A stretch of 64,000 bases of DNA from Blastobasis lacticolella (GCA_905147135.1 LR990067.1:11036001-11100000); one strand, 5' to 3'; shown: positions 11,049-22,084, numbered from the stretch's first letter. Numbers and translations: made by a program. The notes: generated by a model not told the origin, from the letters alone.

Positions 11049-11160
11049 TCCTTACTTACTTACTTACTGCGCTGGCTCAGCGACCCAAAGTGGATCTTGG
11101 CCTCCGACACCAGAGATCGCCACCTCTCCCTATCCTGCGCCATCTCCTGCCAATCGAGGA
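11049..11160 (-). mobile_element. LINE fragment with (CTTA)n tail
   Basis: A (CTTA)n run followed by GCGACCCAAAGTGGATCTTGG and CCACTCTCCCTATCC-like text; on the minus strand it could code a LINE C-terminus (EAKIHFGSLSQR). Single copy in the window, so weakly assigned. Confidence 0.4.
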
Positions 11161-11451
11161 GATACATTTCCTAGGTATTCTATATAAGTAATGAGGGATG
11201 ACATACATATCCTGTACCATATTATATACCACGTTGTTCCACCCACTTGCTATGCGCTTGAAAATCCTCTCTCGATTCTTCCACATTCATAAATCTTTCC
11301 ATACATGCTCATCGGTTTTGGGAACTCTTGACCTGACCCGTCTTTAAGGTGCTAGAAAACAAAGCAAAAAAAATCGCCAGTCTCAGCTATGAAGGTAGCT
11401 AACTTTACAATATTTTTGGTCCTAGAAACTATAGGGCGCCCAAGACCACAT

Positions 11452-11602
11452 CCCACGTGCTCTCGCGCTCGAGGGCCCGGGGTCCGCCTTGACCATGATC
11501 CAGTATTTGGCCGATTAGGAAATTACAGTGGAGTGACTGTCATCTGACCTCCATGACGCTATTACTAGGGTAACCTGACCAGTTTGGATCATGGACCACC
11601 TT
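11452..11602 (-). mobile_element. SINE-A 3' half, tail lost
   Basis: TGCTCTCGCGCTCGAGGGCC through CTGACCAGTTTGGATCATG; begins inside the body and has no head. Confidence 0.75.
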
Positions 11603-12229
11603 CCCTAATTCTGATCAAATCATAATACCGACATAATAACATACCAATCAGGAAATTGGACACGATCATAACTTAACAGTAAGACTTATACCACAATATA
11701 AATATTACCTCCCCTTATACCTACATATCAAAGGCCTTGTACTCCGTAGGCCATTTGCCACGCGCACTCGACTGATTAGCAGCAACATTTCACATCCATT
11801 GTCAGCTTTTCAGGCCGCCTGTCCCACACGCCCCATACTAAACCCGCATTGGATTTAAAACATACCCGCTACGCGACTAACCGTTGTGGTATCTGAGTGT
11901 CGAAGTACAGGGTCTAATAGTATAAAAAGTTGCCATATAAAGGCCCCAACACACGTGACGACTCTCGGAGGTACCGTGACAAGTTGCCATAAACGTATAT
12001 CAAGGGCCCTTAACGTGGGGTAGCCATGATTTCCACGTTTTGGGGATAGGACTAAATCGATACTACAACATTACACACTCTCATTCAATAAATTTAAAAT
12101 CTTAATTTTGTAATAATCATGTTTACTTTTTTTCGACTTTGTTATTTCAATAGAGTATATCTACTAAAGGGGGAAACGCAAAATAATTGTTATATGTATT
12201 AATCTTCGCCGCAAGATCCACTATCATCT
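11603..12229. other. No gene recognised
   Basis: About 630 bp without a supported feature. Confidence 0.5.
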
Positions 12230-12415
12230 TACCATCATCATCACAGCCCATAACAGTCCACTGCAGGACTTAGGGCCTCTCCCATGAAAAGGGTAGGTTA
12301 ATACCATAATCGCCACGCTTGGCAGGCGGGTTGGAGATCGCAGTGTTTAAATATAACAATGGAAAACGCTGCTGCCCATTTTCCAGCCTACGGAGACTTT
12401 AGATCTTGTGCCTCT
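12230..12415 (-). mobile_element. SINE-B, 5'-truncated
   Basis: Starts at the ATCATCATCAC tail side and runs to the AGTCTCCGTAGG region (minus sense). The first ~60 bp of the element is missing. Confidence 0.8.
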
Positions 12416-12869
12416 GATCTGCTGTACTGTGCTGTACTGGACACCAGACGGCAGACCATCTTAGTGGTACAAAAATTTATATACTAACTTGGGAGTTGGT
12501 ATTCTAGCTAGACCAAATTCTATTACGACTTACTCTACATAACAGAATCTCTATCAGTATTTCCATATCTTTTCCGCCCACACTACTAAAAGATGGTCAC
12601 CCTACCCCTAAGGCAATAAAATCGCATTTAAGATCACGTGGAATTACACCGCCCGCGTTACCTCATGGTTACCGCCTCAGAGACAACACATTAGTCGGAA
12701 ATTTTATTAAAAATGGCTCGCTCAGGGGGCTGTTAAGTGGCTTTATAACACGACAGTATGTTGGTAGATGGTTAGTGTAAATTGGTGTGTCGAAGGATTC
12801 CTTATCGAGGTTATTGGGTACATGTTGCAGCATGTTATGGGATGTTTTCTACTCTACGCAGTGACAAGC
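12416..12869. other. Unique sequence, no gene recognised
   Basis: Includes a GC-richer island near 12600-12780. No coding frame; no match elsewhere in the window. Confidence 0.4.
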
Positions 12870-13005
12870 AGACCAATCCGGTCAGGTTCCTCTGGTAGCA
12901 GGCTCAGATGGCAGTCGCTCCACTTTGCCTGTTCTGCCAAATTCTAGATTATGGTCAAGGCGGACCCCTGGGTGCTCATGCGCGAGGGCACAACCGCCAA
13001 TATGA
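12870..13005 (+). mobile_element. SINE-A 3' half
   Basis: CCAATCCGGTCAGGTTCC through GGGCACAACCGCCAATATGA. Confidence 0.75.
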
Positions 13006-13029
13006 CTAAACTGTATTTACCGCCGATCT

Positions 13030-13250
13030 GTACATATTTATTTATTTATTTATTTATACTTCATGCACAAACAGTACATTGGCGGACTTAAAGCTAAAAT
13101 AGCATTATCTACCAGTCTACCAGGAGAGATAACAGTTGACAAAAGGTATGCGGTGCAGGAAGATTACTTACAAGTAAAGATTACACATAAGCTTATTCAA
13201 TCACAACCAACATATGTAGCCTACAATTACAGATGTAGGCAGTAAATAAT
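13030..13250 (-). mobile_element. LINE-H 3' end
   Basis: A TTTA-repeat on the left (the A-rich tail in minus sense), then CAGTACATTGGCGGACTTAAAG as in the 7817 copy. Confidence 0.45.
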
Positions 13251-13377
13251 GCTTCGTAAAGCAAAGTCTCTATTTACCACCGAGTCTATAACATAGACAT
13301 AGACAGCACTTTACATCCTTAACTTAGAGTGACAACAGTAAATTATAATTATTGAAAATTACGCAAGACCAGCCAGA

Positions 13378-13650
13378 CATATTTGTTTATACTACTCAGT
13401 GACAAACGAGCAGACAGCCCACCTGATGGTAAATGGTAACTGTCACCCATAACGTATACGATTAATTCATTTAGGTTGCAGGTAACAAAAATGCAGAACC
13501 ACAGCGTTGTCACTGTGAGGACTAAGATGAAATGCCTCATGCCTGTAATTGCGCTGGCAACCTTATCCTTCAAACCGGAACACAACGCAAGCATTGTTTC
13601 TTGGCGGTAGAAATAGATAAGGCGGTGGTACTCACCCAGGCGGACTCCTC
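13378..13650 (-). mobile_element. Repeat O
   Basis: Matches 22540 and 56398: CAATGCTTG and GGATAAGGT blocks, ATGCCTCATGCCTGTAATT (plus sense), and a 3' end ACCATCAGGTGGGCTGTCTG in minus sense. The terminal hairpin resembles LINE-A and LINE-B, so O is probably another retroelement tail. Confidence 0.65.
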
Positions 13651-13787
13651 AGGCTTGAGAGAGTCCTATCACCTGTAAAAGAGGATAGAGAATGAAGTTA
13701 GGGGGAGGGAAGACAGAGGGTGTAATGTAAAAGGTTTTTGTGGAGGAAAATTGAGTGTAAGCGTATTTGTTTGCAAGCGAACCAAGG

Positions 13788-13985
13788 TCACCGACATAGC
13801 CCTAAGGATTACCAGCCTAAAGTGGCAGTGGGCAGGGCACATAGCTCGAAAAACAGATTGCCGATGAGGCAGTAAAGTTCTCGAGTGGCGACCACGTACC
13901 GGAAGACGCAGCGTGGGAGCTCCCGCAAGGTGGACCGACGACTAGCAGCGGCACCGCCGATCTCCAATAGCATGATATCGCCCTC
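13788..13985 (+). mobile_element. RTE-type LINE, C-terminal remnant
   Basis: Conceptual plus translation gives VTDIALRITSLKWQWAGHI, then WRPRTGRRSVG, then RWTDD, the conserved C-terminal order of RTE-type ORFs. Stop codons interrupt it (after TDCR and after RWTDD), so it is dead. Confidence 0.8.
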
Positions 13986-14250
13986 TTGAATCATCATCAT
14001 CATCATCATCTTGGCGTTAATGTCCCGGTTGTGCTCTCGCGCACGAGGGCCCGGGGTCCGGCTTGACCATGATCCAGGATTTGGCAGGTCAGGTAATTAC
14101 AGTGGAGCGGTTGCCATCTGACCTCCATCACCCTGCTACCAGGGGGACCTGACCAGATTGAATCACGGTTACACATCCAGTCGCCTGAATGTGCAGGTTT
14201 CATCACGATGTTTTCCCTCACCGTAAGAGCATCGGTTAGTATTCAACTAA
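13986..14250 (-). mobile_element. SINE-A with trinucleotide tail
   Basis: A complete body with a (GAT)6 tail in minus sense (plus 13990-14009), abutting the RTE remnant. It is truncated just before the head, where a small palindrome sits. Confidence 0.85.
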
Positions 14251-14255
14251 TACCA

Positions 14256-14314
14256 CCCTCTGGGATGACGTCACAGAATATCCGAAATGCATGTTGTGAC
14301 GTCATTCCAGAGGG
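14256..14314. repeat. Short palindrome (mini-MITE)
   Basis: CCCTCTGGGATGACGTCAC pairs with GTGACGTCATTCCAGAGGG across a ~21-bp spacer, with one mismatch. It lies at the broken end of the adjacent SINE-A. Confidence 0.7.
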
Positions 14315-14359
14315 ATGATGTATTTGCTTAAGGCGGGAATGGTGTACATTAGAATTATT

Positions 14360-14580
14360 TTAACCCCCCACTTAAAAAAGAGGAGTGTTATAAGTCTGAC
14401 GTATGTATCTGTGACGTGTGTATCTAGCTGCGAAATCGTCGCGCGCGAATGGATGGACCGATTTGAATACAGTTTTCTTCATTTGAAAGCCAGTTTAATC
14501 GAGATGGTTCTTAACTATGTTTTATTAAAATTGGCTCTGCAGTTTCGAAAATAATTGAGCTTAAGTAAACTTGGTCTCGT
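14360..14580 (+). repeat. Dispersed repeat J
   Basis: Fullest J copy: AAAAAAGAGGAGTGTTATAA, GACGTATGTATCTGTGACG, then AAGCCAGTTTAATCGAGATG and a TTATTAAAATTGGCTC block. Confidence 0.6.
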
Positions 14581-14617
14581 TATCTGACTTTTTCAATCTG
14601 ATAGGTTATTAAACGTA

Positions 14618-14771
14618 CAGCACGACTAGCACAAGTATGCTCTTGCGCGCAATAAGCGAGAAAAGGCACGACATAGATATTGCTATCTCTTTCATCTCAG
14701 CATTATGAGAAGGAAACAAACGCTATCTCGCGGCGCGAGCTATGTCGTGGCCACACTTGTGCCATCCGTGA
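14618..14771. mobile_element. MITE-P
   Basis: Inverted ends CAGCACGACTAGCACAAG and CTTGTGCCATCC in reverse; the internal block GAGAAGGAAACAAACGCT and GCGGCGCGAGCT are shared with 40754-40902. Non-coding. Confidence 0.8.
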
Positions 14772-14892
14772 AGATTGGCGTAGCAGCCGTTGCAGGCCAT
14801 GATTTCAATCTAAAAAATCTTCAGAGGATAGTTGAAGATCTAAACTAAAAGTATCGACGAATATCATTATCATATAATTTTTTTTTATTTTT

Positions 14893-15385
14893 TTTTATAA
14901 TCTAGTGGACCCGTCGCGACTTCGTTCGCGTACACCTACATTACCCCTACCGACCCTATTTTTCTCGCTTATAAACCTTCCTCTTGAATCACTCTATCTA
15001 TTGTTGAAAACCGCATTTAAATCTGTTGCGTAGTTTAAAATATCTAACCGTACATTGGCCGTGTGGTGTCCGGCAGAGTAGAATAGCACCAACCCCTTAC
15101 ACTCGTAGGTGTCGTACAAGGCGACTAACGTTTTCGAGGCAAAGATCAAGAGTCTCCGTAGTCTGGAAAATGGGCAGCAGCATTTTCCATTGTTATATTT
15201 AAACACTGCGCCTGCCGAGCGTGGAGATTATGGCAATGACCTCCCCTTTCGTGGGAGAGGCCGTAAGTCCTGCAGTGGACTGTTATGGGCTGTGATGATG
15301 AACCGTACATAGATACCCATAGATGGATACACAGACATACTACAGGAAGCGACTTTGTTTTTATACTATGTATAGAAATAGAAGT
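14893..15385 (-). mobile_element. Helitron-1, split by SINE-B
   Basis: In minus sense the 3' end is GACGGGTCCACTAGATT (14893-14925) and the 5' part is ATACATAGTATAAAAACAAAG near 15370. A SINE-B with a 10-bp duplication lies in the middle (15056-15300). It matches 34445-34735. Confidence 0.7.
15056..15300 (+). mobile_element. SINE-B, full length with TSD
   Basis: 245 bp from TGGCCGTGTGGTGTCCGG to GGGCTGTGATGATG, flanked by identical AACCGTACAT at 15046-15055 and 15301-15310. This defines both ends of the family and shows target-primed insertion into the Helitron. Confidence 0.92.
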
Positions 15386-15838
15386 ATTAATATCTTAAAA
15401 AAAGAACTTTTGAGTGTAAATTTTACAATAAAAGATTTTAGAACATAGAGTTTACCTAATTCGTCCCAAAATATCAATCTCACAACCGTTTAAAACCAAT
15501 CTAACTAAGTCAACAATTCAAAACGCCTCCGACATTTTCCCCAAAAAAAAAAAAATTTTATTTTCCCATATTTTCTCTGAATTTTTTTGTTTATTCCCTC
15601 AGCCACGTCTGTACTGACGCGGTGTATATTTAAATGTAGAGACGCACGTGACCGGAATAGAGTAAGCCTTGCCAAATATACGGCGCACTCTCTAGCTAGA
15701 GTTAAGGGAATGGTAGAGTCGGTTGATTTACATTCCCATCGGCTTTAAGGGGCTTCTACACGACTCCATCAGATCAGTGGTCGTTTCTCTAAGTTGGCAA
15801 GGTTGGCGGAGCCAAACCAAAAATTAATACAGTAATAA
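15386..15838. other. Unique sequence, no gene recognised
   Basis: An A/T-run near 15545 and a GC-richer stretch around 15600-15770. No supported gene. Confidence 0.4.
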
Positions 15839-15965
15839 AATTATTTGTTTATTTATTCAACTATTTATTGTACACAGTAAAACATACAGGTAATAACACA
15901 ATTATAAATGACACATCAGGCACAACTTATTTCTAAAAAGAAATTAAATTAAATTAATTAATTTT
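15839..15965 (-). mobile_element. LINE-H 3' end
   Basis: TTTATTGTACACAGTAAAAC and CAACTTATTTCTAAAAAGAAATT parallel 19558 (TTTATTGTACACAAG; CAACTTATTTCTATAAAGAAATT). Confidence 0.5.
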
Positions 15966-15989
15966 TTAAATTATTAAATTTTTACTAAT

Positions 15990-16095
15990 TAAAACTGGTG
16001 TTGTAGTGTCCGGCAGAGTAGAGCACTAACCTCTTGTACTGCTGAGTGTCGTACAAGGCGACTAATGTTTAAGAGGTAAGAGATCTAGAGTCTAG
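15990..16095 (+). mobile_element. SINE-B 5' part
   Basis: GTGTCCGGCAGAGTAGAGCAC through GGCGACTAATG and AGATCTAGAGTCTAG. The 3' part is absent. Confidence 0.7.
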
Positions 16096-16109
16096 ATAGA
16101 TATAAATAA

Positions 16110-16343
16110 ATAAATATGCTTGGACAGATTCACACAGTGCTATCTAGTCCCAACGTAAGCAAAACTTGTGTTATGGCTGTTAGGTAACTGATAAACTACT
16201 TACTTCTCTTTTTTTAACTCCTAAAAGACTACACCCAGACCTGTAATAAAAATCAAAATTCATCATTTTACTTTCTGAATTAAACCCGAGACCTCTGCGT
16301 GGCAGACCGGCATGTTAACTAACTGAACCACTCAGGTCGTTTT
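16110..16343 (-). mobile_element. SINE-L, near full length
   Basis: In minus sense: a tRNA-like head (CCTGAGTGGTTCAGTTAGTTAA ... GGTCTCGGGTTTAATTC), the TTTTGATTTTTATTACAGG body, and the tail with TTTTGCTTACGTTGGGAC and GCACTGTGTGAATC. Compare 46315-46630. Confidence 0.75.
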
Positions 16344-16446
16344 GGTTACGCCAATCTAAACAGATTTTACTTAAAATTGTTCCGTGTGGACGCCCATTTA
16401 GCTTAAAATTTTGGAAAATAGAGACGGTAAAGTGGAGTCGAGTAAA

Positions 16447-16565
16447 GGCGTCGGTGACGTAATGGTTAAGGAGTCCGATTCGTAAGCGATAGGTACCGAG
16501 TTCGATTCCCAATGCCACCGTGTACCATTGACTTTTCCTAAGGTTCATAACTCAGAAAAGAGTCA
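16447..16565 (+). mobile_element. SINE-A head fragment
   Basis: A tRNA-like head with B box GAGTTCGATTCCC, then ACTCAGAAAAGAGTCATTG. The body is missing. Confidence 0.65.
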
Positions 16566-16570
16566 TTGTT

Positions 16571-16690
16571 ATAATCCGCGTCATGAAAGAAGAGACTTGT
16601 CAAATGGCAGTGGAGGGGATTCCGCGCAGGCAATCGTATGCAGCGCGAGTAGAACCACGTGACCCGCCAAGTCTCTTCTTATTTGACACT
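16571..16690 (+). mobile_element. MITE-K
   Basis: Inverted AAGAAGAGACTTG / CAAGTCTCTTCTT ends ~100 bp apart. The same element occurs inverted at 55037-55150, including the outer ATAATCCGCGTCAT flank. Confidence 0.75.
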
Positions 16691-17154
16691 AGTTGTACAC
16701 ATACGCAGTGTAATTTACCACTCGGCTACCAAAGCTCCTGTAGGAACACAACAATGCAGGTGATAAAATAGCTACTCTTGTTATTTCCGAGCGAGTGATC
16801 ATAATATTTGGGTCCGTTCCTTACTTATGAAATTGTCGTTCCTAGTGGTCGCTTTTATTTGCTCAAATATTTAAATTGCACCTAACATATCTAATATAAT
16901 ACTTTATTGAGTCATAACAGATTATTACACAGAACAATGATCGGGCCACACCGCCCGCGCGCGCTTTCCCCCAGGGCGACCCAGGGCGACCCAAGGCGAC
17001 ACACATGGACTTTAAAGCTCTGTGGATTATTACAATAACAAAATATAAAAAATTAAAGTAAGATAAGTAGAAAGTTGAAAATTATATTTATAGGTTTGAT
17101 ACTAGTGATAGAATAAAGTTTAAATATGTAAAAGTAAATTGATAGTAGGTACTA
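16691..17154. other. No gene recognised
   Basis: Includes a short triplet of GGGCGACCCA-like units near 16973-16998 and AT-rich DNA. Confidence 0.4.
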
Positions 17155-17290
17155 ACCTATTTTATTGTACCATATTTTTACATAAGCCTCCTCCCTCCCA
17201 AATTGCTGCGCCCTACCGGGTCCATATTGTATTTACATTAATACTGTAATAACTTTGTGGAAGCAAATAAATAAATAAATAAATAAATTA
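17155..17290 (+). mobile_element. Retrotransposon 3' end with (AAAT)n tail
   Basis: GCGCCCTACCGGGTCCATAT ~50 bp before GGAAGCAAATAAATAAATAA is a typical LINE 3' end. No second copy in the window. Confidence 0.5.
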
Positions 17291-17579
17291 AATATAACGT
17301 AACAATTGCACTTCGTTTCTTAAATAATACTTGATTTCAAATGTAGAGTATATTAACATACCACTAAGTCCCTAAAATGACCTAGGAAATATTTTTAAAA
17401 ATTTTAGTAAGTGTAAAAATTCATTTGCCGTCAGTTTTGCATGAAGAGAGTGCTTATCAAAATTAAATGGTCTACTCCAGTTACCTTAATGTTGTCTATT
17501 TATATATACAATTTTTCATTGAAATCGCATTCCAAAAAAATGGCTTACTTATATGGAAATTTCAATTCCTTTCATTTTA

Positions 17580-17633
17580 TTCGTCATCATCACAGCCCAT
17601 ATCAGTCCGCTGCAGGACTTAGGGCCTCAAATC
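17580..17633 (-). mobile_element. SINE-B 3' fragment
   Basis: CATCATCACAGCCCATATCA and GCTGCAGGACTTAGGGCCTC, the 3' ~50 bp of SINE-B. Confidence 0.7.
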
Positions 17634-17945
17634 GTAAACCAATAATCACACGTTATTTTCCCCAGACGACAATGGGGTACCCCAAAACAGCTTCCAAAAG
17701 CACTGGAAATAAATTCACTAAGACTTCAAAATAATAATCCTTGCGAACCACGTAGAGGCAGACTCCCTCAAGTGCGCTAGTGACGGGACAAATGTATCGA
17801 TATTTAAGTCCGAGTGCTCGATAATTAGTGCAGTACGTTGTCGACGTTATGATGGCGAGACTGCACTCTGCTGGCTATTAGGGTAGGGATGGGGTAGGTG
17901 TGTAGTCGATGTTCTTGTTTGTAAGGCTTATTTTAACAGTAACTG
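17634..17945. other. No gene recognised
   Basis: About 310 bp of unique sequence; the short frames have no recognisable product. Confidence 0.4.
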
Positions 17946-17949
17946 TAAA

Positions 17950-18012
17950 AATAAAAAGGAAACTATATATAGGAACAAATCCCATATATAGTTTCCTTTT
18001 TATTTATTTATG
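17950..18012. repeat. Hairpin
   Basis: AATAAAAAGGAAACTATATA pairs with TATATAGTTTCCTTTTTATT around a ~13-bp spacer. Confidence 0.8.
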
Positions 18013-18100
18013 GGAACCGTTTCAAACTGTCAGCAATTGTTGGGAATCGTTTCAACTATTTACAACTATTGGGAACAGTTTTAAACTGTTTTTAATGTTC
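18011..18100. repeat. Three ~30-bp tandem units
   Basis: Three imperfect copies starting GGGAACCGTTTCAAACTG, GGGAATCGTTTCAAC and GGGAACAGTTTTAAACTG. Confidence 0.75.
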
Positions 18101-18987
18101 CCAGGGCAAAGGCCGAAGTCGAAAAACTAGATATTTCTGGCTGCTATGGCGATGGCTGTTGTATTTACTCGTATTATGTTTACAAATGTTGCTTAATATT
18201 TCTAATAGTTTTTCAACACCAATGTGTTCTTTGATTAGAATAACATTTTCTACTTTACTGTGTTTTCATCCTATTTGTGTACATGTACCCATTCCCATGA
18301 TGTGACCTAATCATTAAAAAGTTTTGACATTCAATCTTTTTTATTTGTAGAGTTTTATGTGTTATGCTGAACAAATAAGTATATCAAAAAGGGAAAACTA
18401 TTCCTTACTTTTGTAACTTATTAATTGAGATTTCAGTTTGACAAGTCCTAGGCTTCCCAAGGGTTCCTATAGCGGAGATTTAATAAAACAGCATCTAATC
18501 ACTTATCAAACTCTTATTCCAGAATGAAAGTAGGTATATCATACAGCCTACCCGCATATATAGATAGATACATTCTTAATTGCTCATACAAGAATAATTA
18601 CATAGATACACATTCGATTTATAATTATTCGAATACCGACATTAAACAATTCAGTCAGTAAACGCAATTAAAAGAACACAAGTAATTTTCAGACAAAACA
18701 CCAAAACATAAACAAGTCTGGAACACTATCGACAACGCAATTAAATATGCATCATTGCCCATCCCTAGTGGAGGCAATGCTATAATTTTGATGCGAAATA
18801 CAGCACTTTACCCACTTGGATGCCTTCGATACTACGCCTGATGTTTACTGTATACAAAGTGTATTATGGAGCTGTTTTTTTTTCTACAAGACATACAGGC
18901 TGCTGCAAATGGTTTTTTGTTTTGATAATTTTTTGTTACCACTTTCCATCAGGTGGACTGCTTGCTCGATTACCACGAAGTAGCATA
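18101..18987. other. AT-rich, no gene recognised
   Basis: Near 18930-18970 a degenerate ACCACTTTCCATCAGGTGGACTG suggests an old LINE-A/element-C/repeat-O tail. Nothing else is supported. Confidence 0.4.
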
Positions 18988-19090
18988 AATAATCATAATG
19001 ATCGTCTTGGCGATAATGTTTCGGTTGTGCTCTCGCGCATGAGACCCCGGGGTCGGCTTTGACCATGACCCAGGATATGGCAGATCAGGT

Positions 19091-19410
19091 AATTTTTTTT
19101 TTATTTTACTCAGCAGACAAACAGGCAAGCGGGCCACTTGATGGAAAGTGGTCACCGCCGCCTATGGGCATCAGCAACACCAGGGGAGTCACCAATGCGT
19201 TGCCCGCCTCTAAAGAGACCTCTAATATACCTCTTGAACAATCCCATGTCATAGTCTAAAGGAAACACTGTGGCTGGGAGCTCATTCCACATCCGAATCG
19301 TACGAGCGAGAAACGTTCTTTCGAACCTTCGCGTGGTGACCAACAGAGGGTCTACGTAGTGGGGATGAGTACCAAGCCCACGGCGGGTGGTGCGATGGCG
19401 GAATTGTGCT
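19091..19410 (-). mobile_element. LINE-A 3' end nested in SINE-A
   Basis: In minus sense an open stretch encodes RTTRRGLGTHPHYVDPLL, VTTRRFERTFLARTIRMWNE and LFKRYIRGLF, then the shared 3' tail and an A9 run (plus T-run at 19092). Longest clean LINE-A coding end here. Confidence 0.85.
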
Positions 19411-19557
19411 GTTACAGTGGAGCGACTGACATCTGACCTTCATGACCACCGTGATGTACTAGGGGAACCTGCCCAGATTGGATCATGGTTACACATTCAG
19501 ACGACTGAATATGCAGGCTTCATCACCATGGTTTCCCTCAGCGTAAGAGCAAAGATT

Positions 19558-19705
19558 CTAAATATTTATTAATTTATTTAACCATTTATTGTACACAAGA
19601 TTGTTACAAAACTATATGACAAGAGTATATCAGACACAACAGGCCAACTTATTTCTATAAAGAAATTTCGTTCAGCAGGCCTTCAGCAGAGAGATCGTGA
19701 TAATG
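19558..19705 (-). mobile_element. LINE-H 3' end nested in SINE-A
   Basis: TTTATTGTACACAAGATTG, then CAGACACAACAGGCCAAC and CTATAAAGAAATTTCG. The A/T-rich tail lies on the left, so the sense strand is minus. Confidence 0.55.
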
Positions 19706-19893
19706 AAATGCAGATCGTGATAATATTTATTTGTAAAAGATCGGTATTAAAGATGTTTTCAATAATCTCGGTAAGCATTCAACTAATGTACATAACTCAG
19801 AAAAGAGTCATTGGTACATGGCGGCAGTGGGATTCGAACCCGGTACCTCTCGCTTGCTAGTCGGATACCTTTACCGAGGCCACCGACGCTCCG

Positions 19894-20214
19894 AATAGTA
19901 TAGGGTTAAGCAAGATTATGCTCGCAATGTCCAGTATGGGTGTCCCGTGGCGACATTGTCTTGAATACTTTTATAAACTGAAAATTTAACTTCTGTAAAT
20001 ATATCACCAGACACAGCAATTACAATAACAGTTGTTCCCCGCCGATTAAATTATTAACTCTATTTCAGATTGAGCACTTAAACTCTTGTAATAATAAAAC
20101 TGTTATACTGAACAATGCTGTTGCAGGACCCTTGAGATGTGTGGCGGGCATGGGACGAATTTTGTCTAGGACGAAAGTTACAGAAAGAAATAGGTTACAG
20201 AAAGATGATATAAT
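19894..20214. other. No gene recognised
   Basis: About 320 bp of unique sequence. Confidence 0.4.
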
Positions 20215-20538
20215 ATTTTATGTCATGCGGTAGGCAAACACGCAAGCGGGCCACCTGATGGAAAGTGGTCCACTGCCTATAGACATTAGCAACGCCGAGA
20301 CTATCGCCAACGCGTTGCACACCTCTATAACACGTTACTCTGGCAGCAAAAAGGCAAATGTCCCTCCACTGCCAAAGACGGTTTCCCAAATTCCTACACC
20401 ATGGAGCACCTTACTCACCGGCAGAAACACAATACTATTTAAAATAGTATTGTTTAGCTGCGGTATTCTGTAAGGTGGAGGTACTTCCCCAGTCGGGCGG
20501 CTCCAATTCGAATGGGATACCCCCTACCTTTCTTAAAT
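20215..20538 (-). mobile_element. Element C, near full length
   Basis: Runs from the TATGTCATGCGG 3' end to ATTCGAATGGGATACCCCC, the 5' end in minus sense. Several indels relative to 51555. Confidence 0.8.
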
Positions 20539-20834
20539 ATAATAACTGTAAAATAACATTAAGGTAACATTATTCTAGTCATATAATCTGCATTGGTGTT
20601 TTGTCTGCTTTTATAAGGTTGAACAAAATTAGACTGTAATTTTAAGTCACAGTTTTAAGCTTATTTTATCGCTTGACACTAGAGTAGTGCGTTTTGTGTT
20701 GTTTTAATTTAGTTTTTTGGTTTGTCCTTTGAAAGAGAAAAATATCCTATTCAATAAGGAAAAAAAATATTTAATTTGGGTCATACTTGAGCACAATTCT
20801 ATTACCCTTGTTGCAATGTTTATCTATATCTATA

Positions 20835-21022
20835 CTTATATATTATAAAGAGGAAAGGTTTGATTTTTTGTTTGTTTGTTTGTATTGAATAGGCTTCGAA
20901 TCTACTGGACCGATTTCAAAAATTCTTCCACCGTTGGGAAGCTACACTATCCCCGGGTGACATAGGCTATATACCCGTGTACCCGTAGTGGTACCCGTGC
21001 GAAGCCGGGGCGGTTGCTAGTT
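20835..21022 (+). mobile_element. Non-autonomous Helitron
   Basis: ATATATTATAAAGAGGAAAG at the left, CCGATTTCAAAAATTCTTCC and ATCCCCGGGTGACATAGGCT inside, and GAAGCCGGGGCGGTTGCTAG at the right are characteristic of a common lepidopteran Helitron. Ends CTAG followed by T. Confidence 0.7.
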
Positions 21023-21792
21023 AGATTATAATTCCATAATTTTTCGTGTGTTTTCTATTACAATCCGGCCAACGCCCAATCCGCCCGATTCCCCACCGCG
21101 CCCGCGACACCACGCGCCCAATATCGTAAAAGCTGCTTACGGCTAAATATTACACGGCGGCTGCATCCAGCTATAAAATGCAGCTGCATTATTAACTGGG
21201 CGTCTGGACTGGCCGTTCGCGGGTTAAGACTGTGTGCCCCTGGCCACGCGTTTAAAATACTGTAAAGTAAAACACTGTTATTCCACTCATACACACGGAA
21301 CGAAATTCTTAAATATTCAGAGTAAAACAAAAAAATTAGTATAAAAAACAGAGACATAAACGAAAAACAAAAGAAGATTCTCTTCTAATTGCCACTTGAT
21401 CCTAAGCCACGAGACTTTGCGCTCGGCTGAAAGTCGAACTAAATTTGACTGATAATGTCAAGTTCAGCACAGTACCGACCGACCACAGCACATATCGACA
21501 AGCGCGCCATCACCTGTCAGCAAGGTTTTGTAGTCCTCAGTCTACGACCTGTGCCATGTGGAGACGTGACGCTGGTTTTCCTAAGTGAGGCACGGACAAA
21601 AGTGCCACAAAGAATAAATAAAAAAAATAAAAAAAAACGTTTATTTTCTCCCAATAATTTACAGTTCACAATTCACATCTTATTTAAACACTTCAATGAA
21701 ATGAAATAAGGAAATATTATTTGTTTAAAAACATAATACTATATATGAAGGATCATAGGTGATGCGTTTCACCACTTCAACTTGTGTTAACT
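21023..21792. other. Unique, partly GC-rich, no gene recognised
   Basis: 21058-21260 is CpG-rich relative to its surroundings and contains the palindromic AAAATGCAGCTGCATTATTAA. The minus frame over it has no recognisable product. A cis-regulatory role is only a guess. Confidence 0.35.
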
Positions 21793-22075
21793 TTGTGGGC
21801 TTGGTACTCACGTAGACCCTCTGTTGGTCACGACGCGAAGGTTCGAAAGAACGTTTCTCGCTCGTACGATTCGGATGTGGAATGAGCTCCCAGCCACAGT
21901 GTTTCCTTTGGACTATGAGATGGGATCGTTCAAGAGGTATATTAGAGGTCTCTTCAGAGGCGGGCAACGCATCAGTGACTCCCCTGGTGTTGCTGATGTC
22001 TATAGGCGGCGGTGACCACTATCCATCAGGTGACCCGCTTGCCTGTTTGTCTGCCGATTAACATAAAAAAAAAGT
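21793..22075 (+). mobile_element. LINE-A 3' end
   Basis: Plus-strand counterpart of 19091: CGAAAGAACGTTTCTCGCTC, GGATGTGGAATGAGCTCCC, then the 3' tail ending AACATAAAAAAAAA. Confidence 0.85.
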
Positions 22076-22084
22076 ATTACAGAA

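Larger units (their letters stand above)
18988..19893 (-). mobile_element. SINE-A, split by two later insertions
   Basis: Three collinear pieces: 18988-19090 (tail side), 19411-19557 (body) and ~19770-19893 (start of body plus tRNA-like head with GGATTCGAACCCGG in plus sense). A LINE-A end and a LINE-H end occupy the two gaps. Confidence 0.8.
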
